A stretch of 64,000 nt of DNA from Erythrophleum ivorense (lineage: Eukaryota > Streptophyta > Magnoliopsida > Fabales > Fabaceae), in the NCBI GenBank assembly GCA_026724425.1, contig JAIUCV010000351.1, positions 744,001-808,000 on the forward strand, written 5' to 3'. Shown piece after piece: positions 1 to 12,330 of the stretch; position 1 is the stretch's first letter, and the number at the start of each line of letters is the position of its first letter. The position numbers were made by a program, and so were the translations under genes. The notes under the pieces were generated by a model, which was given only the letters and a program-made list of their open reading frames with translations, was not told the origin of the DNA and searched no databases.

Positions 1-32
1 TTCTTTTCCCATAAACCACTTGCCCAAGTTGC

Positions 33-122
33 AGACTTGTAGAATCGTAGTGTCTTCTTTGGATTTTCTATGCTTCTAGACTTGTAGAATTGTAGTGTCT
101 TCTTTGGATTTTCTATGCTTCT
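33..122. repeat. Tandem duplication, 45 bp x 2
   Basis: A 45-bp unit starting AGACTTGTAGAAT is present twice back to back (33-77 and 78-122) with a single C/T difference. It is followed by a CT-rich stretch. No coding content is seen; it looks like a recent slippage or small tandem duplication. Confidence 0.9.
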
Positions 123-716
123 TCCTCCTCCAATTTTCTTCTTCATCTTCTTCTTCCCCTCTTATCAAGTAAAAATAAAGGTCTAGATGGACTTTTTCTT
201 ATCCTTAGAATTTTGTGCAAGTCTTAGTCCCATATTAAGTCAAGCCCCCCTTTTCTTAATCCAACTTCTATCTTTTCTTTCTGTTTAGTCCTCTTATTCT
301 TTTTTGGCCATGTGATGAATTTTTCAAGCTCAAAAGGGGCAAGTTTTCTGCCTCTTACCTTGACTTTAGGCTTAAATTTGCAACGATTAGTGGGATTAAT
401 TTATGTGTTGCTTGTAGAAGGATTAGGGTCGAATTGAAATTAAAATTAAAATTGGCATGTTCATTGGGACTTTAGATTTTGATTAACTATAGGGAAACAG
501 AGATCAAAGCTTCAGCCCCTCATTTTTCGGTTTGGCTGGGCATCACATATAGCTCCCATGACTTTTAAAGGCCAAAATTAACAGATGGTTAACATTTACA
601 ATTTTTTGTGAGATATTTCAATGGCAGAGTGTTACATTTTAAATTTCATGTGTCAACATTGTAATCACACTATAATTTAGAGAATTAAATGAAATTTCAT
701 TCCCTTGACATGTAAT

Positions 717-885
717 ATCTTAATAATGGGGTCACTAGATAATTCATCAGTATTGCGATCAAGTATATTAGTCTTGTAATTAAATTGAGGTCTATTCCCT
801 CACATAAAGGTAATTGAATATTCCATGCATTTTCAAAGCAGGGAGCTTTCTTTTCGTCCCTCTATCATGCTTGTACATGACTTAC
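717..885 (+). repeat. Direct repeat D, copy 1
   Basis: This ~170-bp block matches 7957-8145 in the same orientation. Shared landmarks in order are TAATANTAGGGTCACTA-like, ATTCATCAGTATTG, TTGAATATTCCAT and AGCTTTCTTTT. The two copies bracket the imperfect palindrome at about 5.6-7.8 kb. Confidence 0.7.
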
Positions 886-1126
886 AATAATGCTCGACGC
901 AATAAAGATTCAAACTTAGAATTTCCCATAAGTTATATTTCAAATAAAAAATAATATATGTTATTTTTATTTTATATAATAAAAATAAATTTAGTTGTAA
1001 CATATATTTTAATCTCAAGAAAGAGTGGTGAGAATTTTTATATAAAAGAATTATGAAATTAAGTCATCTTTTAAAAGGACAAAATATAATGAATTTATCC
1101 AACTTTTTTATTACTAACCCGGCTCT

Positions 1127-1330
1127 AATTAATGACTTGCAGTTTAAATATGTCATACTTTGTTGAAAAATAGACAATCTAGACAAAGATTGATCTAAGA
1201 TCTATATCTGTGTGATCAAAATATTTTAGGTTTGGTTTATATGTTAATCGGTTAGCTCAATTTGTTTTTTATATTAAATAAAAATGTGTACATATATAAT
1301 AGGTATAATTATATGAGAAGCATTATACTC
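1127..1330 (+). repeat. Dispersed repeat family R, copy 1
   Basis: Sequence with the ordered landmarks AATGACTT, ATACTTTGT, ACAAAGATTGA, ATCAAAATAT and AAATAAAANTGTGTA recurs at about 12555-12780 and 19985-20145. It has no coding content and looks like an old non-autonomous element or an LTR piece. Boundaries are approximate. Confidence 0.45.
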
Positions 1331-1646
1331 AAATGATGATGCATAATTATATAATTTGTATGAGTATATGAGAATTATTGTCCAATCTTTATATAATGAT
1401 AGAAACTATCAATTACTTGCAGCCACTTGAATTTCAATAGTTTTATTCATCAAGGTTGTTTTCACAGTGCCTTGTGTAGTATACAAAATTGTTAAAAATA
1501 ACAATAAAAGAGAATATAAATTTAAATAGAATAGAATAAAATAATAATATTTGATATAATTTTAAAAAATAAAATAGTATTTTATTTATATATTTCACTA
1601 AATAAAAATAATAAAAAAATATAAAAAAAACCTTATGATTAGACAT

Positions 1647-1682
<36 letters not shown>

Positions 1683-1688
1683 AATAAT
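1647..1688. repeat. (AAC)n microsatellite
   Basis: About twelve uninterrupted AAC triplets run into a few AAT triplets. It is a simple sequence repeat and likely polymorphic. Confidence 0.95.
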
Positions 1689-3196
1689 ATAACAAGTTTT
1701 ATATAATTATATAAAATAATTACTCACAATTTGTATACCTATAAAATAAAAATAATATTTTTTTAGTTTTATATAATATATACCATATAAAAATGTTTGA
1801 ATGAATTCCTTACTATTTTTTTCTCCCCACAAAAGGGACATTCCTCTCGTGCTCTTGGCGCATCTATGGTAGTGGCTTCTTCTATACGTTCAGACCCTTT
1901 TGTTTATTATAATCAATAATTTATTTTAGTTAACAATTCTCGTCCTTTCAACTACGTCTCACTTGATAAGATATACGACCTTGATCAAGTAGAATTTCTT
2001 GTTTCTCCAACGAAAACAAGAACACGAAATAATATAGAATTGCAAAAATTTCATCCTAAGTTCCAAATTTTATAAAATTTATAATAAAAGATGGTAAAAA
2101 TTAAAATTATTTTTAAAGCTTAAAATTATTATTAAGTTTTAGAGAGCCTACTATTAAATTTAAAAAAAATACTATTAAATTTTAGAAATTAAATCTCTTA
2201 AGATTTGACAGTAATTTTAATTTTTGAACATAATTTTAATTTTAAAAAATTTTCATTATAAATTTTATAAAATCTGAGTTTTTAGATATAATTTTTCCTA
2301 TAAAATTAGTACGTGATTCATGCAATGTATTAGATATTTGATTTTTTTTAATATCAAATAGTCATAAACTTATTTAAAAAGATCAAATGGATGTATATGA
2401 TATGGTATAAAAGATATTTTAACATATACGACAAATTATTTTATTAGTTTCAATTTATTGACTTGTAAATTAAATTTTACAATCGTTAAACCTATATACA
2501 TAAAGGAAAACTTATAAAAGTTAAATAAAAATAATTAGAAAAAAATTATACTTTTGCAATTCAAAATTTGAAAAACACTATGTACTATTAAATGCCACTT
2601 TTTATTACTCCACCTTTTTCTTACTCCTTACTTTTAAGATTTTGTACCTTTTTTATTAAAAAAATTGATAAGTTATGAATATTGTAAATTTTTCTCTAAT
2701 GTACTAGAGTAATGCCCTTATTCTACTCTTAATCTGATTAAACTAACAATTCAATTTTTAGATTTATTTAATTTTAATATCTAAAAATTAACTAGTGTAT
2801 AAGTTAATCAGCAAAAATAATAAACTCTCATCACACATTAATTCTTCTCATTAGCATTTCTAAAAATTTTATATATTTTGGATGACAAAAATTAAAAGTC
2901 TAATAATTTAAGAACTAAATTATTAATTTAAACTATTTATCTTTTTGCTTAGCTTCAAAAGGTTGAATGCTATTTATCTATTAATATTCATCACCATCAA
3001 ATGATGCTTTAATCTAACATTTTGACCCTATATTAATTCATTCCCATGATCACTGGCTTATTTGAAGAGATCATGTTCAACGAACAACCTCATATCTTTC
3101 ATATAATATTTTGCTTTCAATTGATTAGAGGCATTTGATAAGTTGCTAATATATATGTTGGAATTTTTAAATCCATGTATCTTGCAATTGAAAATC

Positions 3197-3202
<6 letters not shown>

Positions 3203-3227
<25 letters not shown>

Positions 3228-3347
3228 CATATACCGGTGTTAAAATGATGTCAATATCAAAAATCAAGTAATTATTGCTTAACACATTTTTTATGCCTCT
3301 GATCAATGCTTGTAATCAGGGAACACTTATGTGTGTGTGTGTGTGTG
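3203..3347. repeat. Two microsatellites: (TA)n and (GT)n
   Basis: A (TA)13-like run at 3203-3228 is followed ~100 bp later by a (GT)8 run at 3331-3347. Both are simple repeats in non-coding DNA. Confidence 0.9.
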
Positions 3348-5619
3348 GTGACTTTTAATAATTAGCGATTGTAACTTTTGACGAATAGTAATTAAGTATA
3401 GAATTATACGTGCGTGTCACTATTTAGTAATGAAGAGATGTAAAAGAATTTTTTTTTTTTTAATTTCGAGGCGTGCAAATAAGGTTGTCATCTGCTTAAT
3501 TTAATATCAATATTCTATTAATTAATTCGTCCCTATCAAGTTCTCTTGGTGTGCTTATATGCTTTGAAGACTTATAATTATGCTATTAAATACTTTCTCT
3601 TTAGTCCTTTTTATAAAAAAATCTAAATTTTTTTTTAATCTCAAAATATAAGAAATATACTATATTTTTTTATTTCATTAAATGGTAAATTTTTTTATCT
3701 TTCATTTATTATTATATCCAATACATTTAACAATACATCACATTTATCCATATAAAATGAAGATGGGTAAAATAAAAAAAAATTATTAAATTTAAACTTA
3801 ATTAATGAATTAAATTGAGATTAATTATTTTTTTAATATTAATAAAATAATTTTTTGTTTTTAATAAAAAAGATCAGAGAAAATAATTTGCAATAATTGA
3901 TACGGGACAAGTTGGCCGAGGATAATATGAAAAGACTGTTCTGTAATATTGGCACTGAACTCAAAGAAAACTTTGATTAAAGTGTTTTAGAACTCCGTGA
4001 AAATTGAGACTTTGATAAATAAATAAGAACAACACTAAACTAATTGAAATTTAACAATAGGATACTCAAAGATGATGCAAAGAAAACAGGTAATAGTTGA
4101 ACAGGAGTTCGATTCTTCAAGGGTATATAAGTCGAGCCACTAGTCTAGATATACAAAACTAGACATCAAAATTTTTCACTTGGCTTGATAAAATCCACCA
4201 AAGAGATTTAAAATTGTTAAGTTTACTATTTAATGGAATCTATTGATGAGACAAAGAACTAGAGAAAAAAAGCACAAAAGTTTTTCAAATTTTCTTATGA
4301 ACCTAAATTTAAGTCTATTGAACAATACATATGAAAAATTATTAAAATATAACTTGGAACAACCTTTCAAGCATAAGTAAAAACAAAAGGAATGGCTTAT
4401 TTTTCATGCATGTCAAACTGATACAATTTCCAAGAGATGTTTTACTAAGAATTAGATAAAAATATTGATTATTGATCATTCTAACAATTTTTAAGAAAAT
4501 AGAAAAATTAATTTTACAAAATTCAAAATAACAAAAAAATATGATTCAAATGAAAATAGACATATAAACCTTTCAAATAACTATTTATTTATCAATTTTG
4601 GATTTGGGTGAAATGTTCAATTGTTAAACTCAAAGTAAATTTGATTCTAATCTTCAAATAACCAAATAGGCATATTCTACAACTATGGAAACCATGGAAA
4701 TCTATGTCTAAATTATGGTCTCACATCCCTGATATTGAACAACACACACTCCGATAAGTGAATATTTCTATGGCAACTGCGTACCTTCTGATTTTGTCTT
4801 TACTTGTTCTAATGCATGGTTTATGCATATATGGATAAGAGCAACTCTCTTCTCTCAATATCCGGAATTTTAGGATTTAATATCTGAGATACTTACGCAT
4901 GACCTGGTCCTTTTTTTTTTTCTAATGATATTTAAATTGCTTAACGATCCCTTCTTTTAAACTTTAGGGAGTGGGAATTTATTTTAATTAACCATCAACT
5001 ATATTTAGTGTTCATATAAGGAAAAATGGTCGTGCTGAAAAGTGGATATTATATAGAGGACAAGTATTGAGTCAGGTTCAATAAAGTTTTGAAACAAATC
5101 CATGGAAGGCATAAAAGGAGAGCAAGAGCGTTGGGTTTTTTTTAAGTCAAACAATACAGACAACTGATAGTTGAGGAAGAGATGTTTTTCTTTTTTTCTT
5201 TGGCATATATAAGTACGTGTTTAACACATTATTCTTAATTATTTAGACTCATAATTAAATAATATCAAATAATTTAATTTTTTGAATTTATAATTAAAAA
5301 ATAATAGTATACATGACTTTGAAATCCTCTAGTGACTTGGTACCAGAATTATTGGAAAGGAATTAACGGGAATATTGAACAAATAACTACAAAATTTCAG
5401 GTCATCCTTCACAAATTGTCTGATGGACAGAATATTTTCAACAGCAAGTTGGGAGATATAAGAACGTAGGTATATGATGAATTATGTAAGCATTAATTCA
5501 CTATTTTCAACAACAATTATTTTCTTGCTTTTTAGAGTGGGACTAATCTCATTAAGAGTTTGTGACTATCCCTTCTCACAAATGTAATATATGGACTTGA
5601 ACCTCTAATATTGTAAAAA

Positions 5620-6750
5620 TCTTGTAACTAGCTATTAGACTCAATTGTACTTTATATGCCTTAAACCACTCATGTAACATATGAATCACCAGGACATCAT
5701 AAGGGGTCAATAGATAAAATAAAGTTAATGCCTAATTATTAACTGAAATCTGATGTGGTATACATGTGCATGCTTCAGAAGCATACATAACAAAGCTAGA
5801 TTAGATTAATTCATTTCAATATAATAAAGTTGCGTTAACCCTTGTCATTGGAACTTCAAATTCTGTACTATTTCATGACGCTTTCGGAAGATATAAAGGA
5901 AGTGTTAATATATTAATATTGCAGTAAACCTATGCGCTAAGATTTTAATTATGGGGATAAGTCTTCTCAATAATTATTAATTAATTTGCTGGATTATTTT
6001 AAGCTCAACCTAGCTCGCTAGTACGTAATTAAGATAGCTCAGGCACAAGCAGCCAAAGCTTTCAATTAAACAATTCTACGTGAAGAATCATTGCAGGCTC
6101 CCAGCCTTGAGATATATGCATGAAGATGACTTGTTGACGCGGTTATTTCCTTAGAATATAGGTTTGTCAATTAATGCTTACAACTATTTGGATCAGATCA
6201 TGAGTCATATATATATATATATATATATATAAATTCTTTAATAATAACTTCAAAGAATGAATAATATAACTTGCCGTTAAAGGTCAATTCATTTCAATAT
6301 AATAAAGTTTGAGAAATTCTAAATTATTTTTAATGAATCGTATCATTTATACTTTGTCCAAGAAAAAAAAGTCTAAATAAAACAAAATGAGAATTACCTA
6401 TTAATAAATTAAAATTTCTCATAGTGAGTAATAAAGTATAAGCCTGATACAACATTCCATTTATATAATAATGGAATAGTAGATAATTGAATGTGGGATC
6501 TAATTGAATGTGGATAATGGAATAGTGAATAATTGAATGTGAGGTCTAATTATATAAATGGGCATTATTTTATTAATAAGTAGATCTCATTTTATTTGAT
6601 TTAAACTTTTAACACTCTATAAAGCATAAATAATATAATACTCTAAAAGTATATAAGAATTTTACAATAAAGTTGCATTAACCCTATATCATTGGAGCTT
6701 CAAATTCTGCACTGATTCGCTGATGCTTTCAAAAGAAATAAAGGAATCTG
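5620..6750 (+). repeat. Left arm of a large imperfect palindrome
   Basis: Read forward, this arm matches the reverse complement of 6985-7760 over ~700 bp. Examples are CTTCAGAAGCATACATAAC at ~5774 against its complement at ~7580, TACGTGAAGAATCATTGCAG at ~6077 against ~7284, and GATCAGATCATGAGT against ~7176. The arm contains an (AT)12 run at 6207-6230 and is broken by a 356-bp MITE (6310-6665). After the MITE, the pairing resumes to ~6750. A ~90-bp block (GCGTTAACCC...TTCAAATTCTG) occurs twice in this arm and twice, inverted, in the other. Confidence 0.85.
6310..6665. mobile_element. MITE with 9-bp TSD (Mutator-like)
   Basis: A 356-bp insertion in the left palindrome arm has no counterpart in the right arm. 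It is flanked by the perfect 9-bp direct repeat AATAAAGTT (6301-6309 and 6666-6674). The ends are imperfect inverted repeats (TGAGAAATTCTAAATTA against GTAAAATTCTTATATA) that continue for ~110 bp, including AACAAAATGAGAATTACCTA against CAAATAAAATGAGATCTACT. There is no coding capacity. The 9-bp duplication fits the Mutator superfamily. The empty site in the right arm dates the insertion after the palindrome formed. Confidence 0.85.
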
Positions 6751-6754
6751 GTTT

Positions 6755-6984
6755 CTTTCCATTGGATTCTCGGTGCTGCGTAAGCAACATTAGATTTAAA
6801 CCGTCTATATTAAATTTTGGATAATTTTTTTTATATTTTAATTTTTTTATTTGAAAAAATATAATACAAAATAAAAATAATCTTTTAATTATACATTTTA
6901 AAAAAATAATATTTAAAATTAAAAAATAAATAATAATAAGATCTAGACAATTCAAATTCAATATTGCTTAAAGCAGGACTAAGA
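6755..6984. mobile_element. Second MITE-like element in the palindrome loop
   Basis: The ~230-bp spacer between the arms is itself an imperfect inverted repeat. GGTGCTGCGTAAGCAACATT near its left end matches the reverse complement of the right end (GTCCTGCTTTAAGCAATATT), and both continue into T-rich sequence. It looks like a small non-autonomous DNA transposon. The target duplication is not resolved. Confidence 0.55.
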
Positions 6985-7760
6985 ATACGGATTCCTTTAT
7001 ATCTTCCAAAAACGTCATGAATCAGTACAGAATTTGAACCTCCAATGCCATAGGGTTAACGCAACTTTATTATATTCAAATGAATTAACTTTTAACAGCA
7101 AGTTAATTATTCAATCTTTGAAGTTATTATTAAAGAATTTAAAAATATATATGTTTAATTAATAATTCCTACTCATGATCTGATCCAAATAGTTGTAAAC
7201 ATGAATTGATAAACCTATATTTTAAGGAAATAACTGCGTCAGCGGCATCCTCATGCATATATCTTAAGGCTGCAAGCCTGCAATGATTCTTCACGTAGAA
7301 TTGTTAAATTAAATGCTTTGGCTGTTTGTGCTTGTGCTATCTTAATTACGTACTAGCGAGCCAGGTTGAGCATAAAATAATCCAGCAAATTAATTAATAA
7401 TTATTGAGAAGACTAATCCCCATAATTTATATTTTAAGGCATAGTTTTACTGCAATATTAATATATTAACACTCCTTAATATCTTCCGAAAGAGTCATGA
7501 AATAGTACAGAATTTGAAGTTCTAATGGCAGAGGCTTAACGTAACTCTATGATATTGAAATGAATTAATCTAATCTAGTTTTGTTATGTATGCTTCTGAA
7601 GCATGTAAATTTACCACATCAGATTTCAACTAATTACTAGGCATTAACTTTATTTTATTTATTGACCCCATTTATGATGTTCTTCATTGGTGATTCATAT
7701 ATTACATGAGTGGTTTAAGGAGTAAAGTGCAATTGAGTCCAATAGCTAGTTTCAAAATTA
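6985..7760 (-). repeat. Right arm of the large imperfect palindrome
   Basis: This is the reverse-complement partner of 5620-6750 and lacks the 356-bp MITE. Homology ends near the shared landmark ACTAGCTATTAGACTCAATTG (left arm ~5627) and its complement at ~7728. No coding potential is seen. Confidence 0.85.
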
Positions 7761-7956
7761 TATTGTTCTGAATTTTCAAAATATTTAATTAATTTTTATA
7801 AATTTTTATTTAATTTTAATAAGATTTTACATATATGAAAATTTTCACAAACTTTTGCTTTCCATGGGAAATAAGGAAGCGGGACATTTGTCTCCAGAGC
7901 AAAGTCTGCAGCATATATATGAAGACTAGGCAAGATCGGAAACAACATTAACAGAA

Positions 7957-8145
7957 TCTCAATAATAGGGTCACTAAATAATTATTCATCAGTATTGAGA
8001 TCAAATACATTAATTGTACGTACGTAATTATTGGGTTCTGAGTTCTCCAATAGTCTCCATTCCCTACCCCATAGGTAAGATTGAATATTCCATTTCAAAA
8101 TAGGTAGCTTTCTTTTTCTCCCCTCTGTTGCATGGAGTACATGAT
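7957..8145 (+). repeat. Direct repeat D, copy 2
   Basis: Partner of 717-885 in the same orientation, ~7.2 kb apart, with small indels (for example an extra ACGTACGT-like stretch). Non-coding. Confidence 0.7.
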
Positions 8146-8149
8146 CCAT

Positions 8150-10440
8150 ATATAAAGACAAAATAAAGATACAACATTGTTTAAAAAGAGATTTAATTTG
8201 GGGCTTTCTGGCCGTATTACTATATAAAAAAAAAACTATAAAGAAAATAATTAGTGAATAAAATGTTAAGCCATCAATTTCATTAATTTTAAATGTTACA
8301 TCTATATTATTTTAAAGGACGCAGCCTATTTATTTATTTTTATTTTTTTTTAAAGATGTGTCTTATATTAAGCTTTTCAAGATGTGTTCAGAAAGGTAAC
8401 CCGTATTAGAGTCAGTTTTAACCTTGACTTGAGTCATAGGCCATGTTACATGACGCAACGTAACTAGAAGATTTTAGCACCACCTGACTATATCCTATTG
8501 CCATTTGAGATAATATTGTCTTAAAATTAAAAAAAAAAAAGATTTAAACCCCCTTCTTCCACTGCGCACCTTCTGTAACAGAAAAGCCCCCTCCCCTTAA
8601 CTTCTCACTTCCTTCTCTTCTTTGGATTTCGTTCTCATGCATAAGTCTCACACTTCTTTCTCTAATTTCGTTTTCACACAATATTCAGGTTACACAACGC
8701 AGCTCCATTCAAGTATAAAGCTTCATTCATTTAGTATTATTTTTTAAGTAGGTGCCATAATTTTTCCTTTCCATTCAGTGGCAGTTTATATCCCACCAGC
8801 TGAGGCAAATCACACGTGACATGGTTCCAATATTATAATCAGCCTCTTTTTTTTCTTTATTGAAGAGAAACATTTGGTATATAATTTTTTTTTTCGATTA
8901 TAAGTTAGATTTTGTTTCATTTAATCACTAAATAATTGTGATATGATATTTACTGACATGAAATTAAAGATTGAATTAGTATGCATGTGATATAGACATT
9001 GAATATTTTATTTTTGGCTAGTGGGTAGAATGTTTATTTTGCTCATGCTATAAATATGAAAGTATAGATAGAAAAATAGTATAAATTAAATATTTGTTTA
9101 TGTTATAGAAAATCTGATAAGTAGGAAGCATATAGAGATATATGATATCTAATGTTGGTGTTAAAAATGAAATAATTTAATGAAGTAAAAAATGTTCATG
9201 GCATAATTTTGGATTTTTTAAAATTTAAATGTAATTTAATTTTTCATATCTTTAATTTAAATTTTGCTCAATTTAATTTTTTAAAAGGTCCACATAATTT
9301 AATATAAAAAATATGTCCACATAATTTAATTTGAAATTTTAATTTTTATAAAAAAACTTCATTTATTATCTTATTTTCTATTTTTTGAATTTTAATTGAA
9401 ATTTAATCTTAAAAAATTTTGAGAATAATTATAGTGTTTTCTACCTCATTTTTTAGACAAGATATATTTTTAGTCAATGATATATTTTTAAATTAAATTT
9501 AAATTAAAAATTTTGAAATTAGAAAATAAGATAATAATTAATGAAATTATAATATGTCATTTTGTAAAAGCAAAACTAAATTATCTTATGCATGTTTTTA
9601 TAAACAAACATAATGTAGGAATCACAATGAGCAACAAAAACATGAAAGAGCCTCTATGTGTATATGCAAACAAACAAATATTCAATAGTGATAAAGGCAA
9701 AATGTTTGAGTGTGTCATGGTTGATGTAATTAGAGTTGACAAAGATATTATTCTCTTCTTAGTCTTAATTAAATATATTTCTCAATTAAATATAAATCTT
9801 AACACATCCTTATCTTATTAATATCTTAGTTAGGCATTTATTGGGTTGTCACATTTCTTTCTCTTTTTTTAAAATTTTGTTCTCAAAATTTACGTACTTT
9901 ACTCAAATAAGGCAAAATAGTCTTCCCATGGCCTTTTCAATTTTCCATGCTACTTCCTTAAGAAATAGTTTCTTTCAAATCACTTTCACTAGAAGAATAC
10001 TTTTATTGCACAACGGTTTGATTTAGGCATTTATAATTCTCTTCAATTCTAACATATAAGATAAATTGTCTTGTAGATGCACCGATTCAAGCTTGGTTTT
10101 GAAAAACAAAAGGTTGTTTTGGAAAATGAAGATTGCAAGCTAGGATCCCTTTTTCAAGTGGCCTCTTTTTTTTTTTTTTGGGTCTCCTTTTGTGTCTTCT
10201 ATTTTCTTTCCTTGTCTCTTAATTAAAAAAAACAAAACAAAACAAAAGAGGAAGACATTATGCTAGAGAGGTTGAAGTAGGTGGTTGTATAATTGCTACA
10301 TCTTACCCTGAATGATGTCATGTCGTAATTGGTATATAAACCTTTGGTGTCACTATGTACGATGTAGTACCAGGCATGGCTGAAGAAGGATGACAATATC
10401 TAGTCAATGTCGGTGGCAAATGTAAAATTTTCATCACAAG
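8150..10440. other. Intergenic, no gene recognised
   Basis: The stretch is AT-rich with a C-rich patch around 8555-8610 and one G-box hexamer (CACGTG, 8813-8818). Open frames at 9513-9821 and 9841-10026 have no recognisable domain, compositional bias or partner exons, and I do not call them genes. Confidence 0.55.
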
Positions 10441-10699
10441 CATGCAGATGACTATGTTCTTTACACACTCTTATTATCTAATCATGTTCTAAGCACCATT
10501 GAACAACCCTCCTTATTTAGTTCATACCTTATAAGTATAGACCCATTTTATCCCTAGCCTACCTATGCTTAATGATATCTCAATCCTCCATCGATTGATT
10601 GCAAATCCTAGCCAACTCATCTTGTCCACAGTTGTTGCTACTTAACCACTTCCTCCCTTAAAGGTGACAAAGGATATAATGGGTGACTTTGAATAAAAG

Positions 10700-11326
10700 A
10701 ATGAATATGATTTTCCTCCTCAAAATTATGATAATGTTCCCAATGGCAATGATAACAAGGAGGATGATGGGGACGTAAATGATGTTAAGGTAGATGCTAT
10801 TTAGTAACTTAGGGCTTGATTAATTATTATGAGGATTTAACAACTACTTTCTACACCTAGATGGATATGGACATTGTGGGCTCTTGATTATGTCGAAATA
10901 GATAAGGTGATGGACATGAAAACCAAAAGCTATATATAGGCTTGCAGCATGTTGATAAGTCTTTATGGTGGGCAATCAAGATATGCTCTGTGTATACACA
11001 TCACACTTTCAAGGTGTTCTACTTCTCAACAAAGTGCAAAGAATATTAGTGCCTTCAATACCAATGTACAACATACATTGGAGACTTAGTGCATGCCCTT
11101 GAGTCAATAAAAACCATTGGTGCATTACAAAATACTAGGAGCCTCTTTAATGTATATCGGTGTCACTATCCTAGAATCATCCAAAACTAAACTTCAACAT
11201 GATTTTATCATACATTGTGTCTAAGGTGACCAATAATCTTTGACAAGTAATTGATCAGGTACATGGTATATTTGGGTACATTATGTCCTACAAAAAGGCA
11301 TGGAAGGAAAAATGTTAGGTTGTTGT
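10700..11326 (+). pseudogene. Decayed MuDR/MULE transposase fragment
   Basis: Conceptual translation across stops gives an acidic stretch (EDDGDVND, ~10760) and then, from ~10965, a segment resembling the N-terminal DNA-binding region of plant MuDR transposases: YTHHTFKVFYFSTKC, then CxxYxC, then YRCHYPRIIQN. Further on is GYIMSYKKAWKEK (~11275), which resembles the transposase motif YxVSYxKAWxAK. There are several stops and frame changes. The frame is then broken by the element at 11327 and resumes at 12257 for ~70 bp. The assignment rests on motif resemblance only. Confidence 0.6.
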
Positions 11327-12256
11327 CAAGGTTATTAAAATCGGATCGTACAGGCCGGTTCAATCGGTTGGACTGGAAATCGGACCCTGATCCGATCCGA
11401 AGAACACTCTTAATTGATAGTTCTAAGAATCGGTCAATCTCGGTTAAAAACTGGATTTGACCAACTTGTTTTAGCCAAGAACCGGTATGCATGAACCGGT
11501 TTGGACCAGCTCTCGTTGGAGAATATCGAACGTCACCTGCAAGGCTCAAACCAGGTACCTCGTGCGTCCAAAACAATTACTTGCCATCAGACTTCAAAGC
11601 ATCGTCAGTAGATATATTCAAATTGTTTTATATATAGAGAGTATTTAAATGATTTGCATTTCTTTCATAAAAAATAGTCTCTAGCAGAGTTGAATTCGCG
11701 ACCTGGAGGGAAGCTCTTAATACTTCAACCACTCCACCACCTTGCACCTTCGTGTAACTTTATGCATAGTATTATATAAATATACTTATACAATTTCCTT
11801 TAAATTTTATAATGTTTAATCAACTATTATTATTTTTTACATTATGTTCAAATATTTTCTAATCAAGTAAATTTTATTATACCAATTTTTTTAAAAATAT
11901 AATAATAATTAATATATTAAATAGTTAATTTTTATAATATCTTGATTTTAATATGTGTTTTAATAAATTAATATTTGATGATTATATTTATTAATAAATA
12001 AATTATTTTAGACTCAAATTTTAAAATTAAAAATTTAACTGAATTTAAAAATTATGTTATATTTAATTTATTTTTATATATAGTTAGTAATAAAATATTT
12101 TAAATTTTATTAATATTTATTATATTAAAATTTTAATATTAATATATAAATACATAATTACTACTAGTTCAATCACGATTCGATCACGGTCAAACTAATG
12201 AATCATGAATCAGTGCCTTTACCAGTTCAATGACCAATCCAATTTTAAAAACATTG
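11327..12256. mobile_element. 930-bp hAT-like non-autonomous element
   Basis: The ends are inverted repeats (CAAGGTTATTAAAATCGGAT against CAATGTTTTTAAAATTGGAT) and continue with CCGGTTCAATCGG-type sequence at both ends. Flanks are GTTGTTGT (11319-11326) and GTTGTTGC (12257-12264), a 7/8 match consistent with the 8-bp target duplication of the hAT superfamily. The interior is non-coding and AT-rich on the right. The open frames 11208-11576 (-) and 11251-11460 (+) are products of the GC-richer end, not genes. It sits inside the transposase relic. Confidence 0.75.
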
Positions 12257-12330
12257 GTTGTTGCCATTGTATTTGGACAAAATTTAAAAATACAATTGAT
12301 TGTAGTTAAAAAAGAAAAAGAAAAAGAAAA
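12257..12330 (+). pseudogene. MULE transposase relic, continuation
   Basis: The host sequence resumes directly after the 8-bp duplication with a short frame (CHCIWTKFK) that follows the SYKKAWKEK segment left of the insertion. It ends in a purine-rich AAAAAG repeat. The call depends entirely on the upstream fragment. Confidence 0.4.

Larger units (their letters stand above)
123..5615. other. Intergenic, AT-rich, no gene recognised
   Basis: Only short AT-rich open frames occur here, with no recognisable domain on either strand. The stretch contains an (AAC)n microsatellite at 1647-1681, (TA)n at 3203-3228, (GT)n at 3331-3347 and copies of two dispersed repeats described separately. I see nothing else I can name. 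Confidence 0.6.

Noticed and set aside
9513..10026. Two open frames (102 and 61 codons) as small genes
   Set aside because: AT-driven composition, no domain, and no supporting signals.
11208..11576. 122-codon minus-strand frame overlapping the 930-bp element
   Set aside because: It spans the element boundary and lies in the GC-richer terminal repeat. No domain is present.
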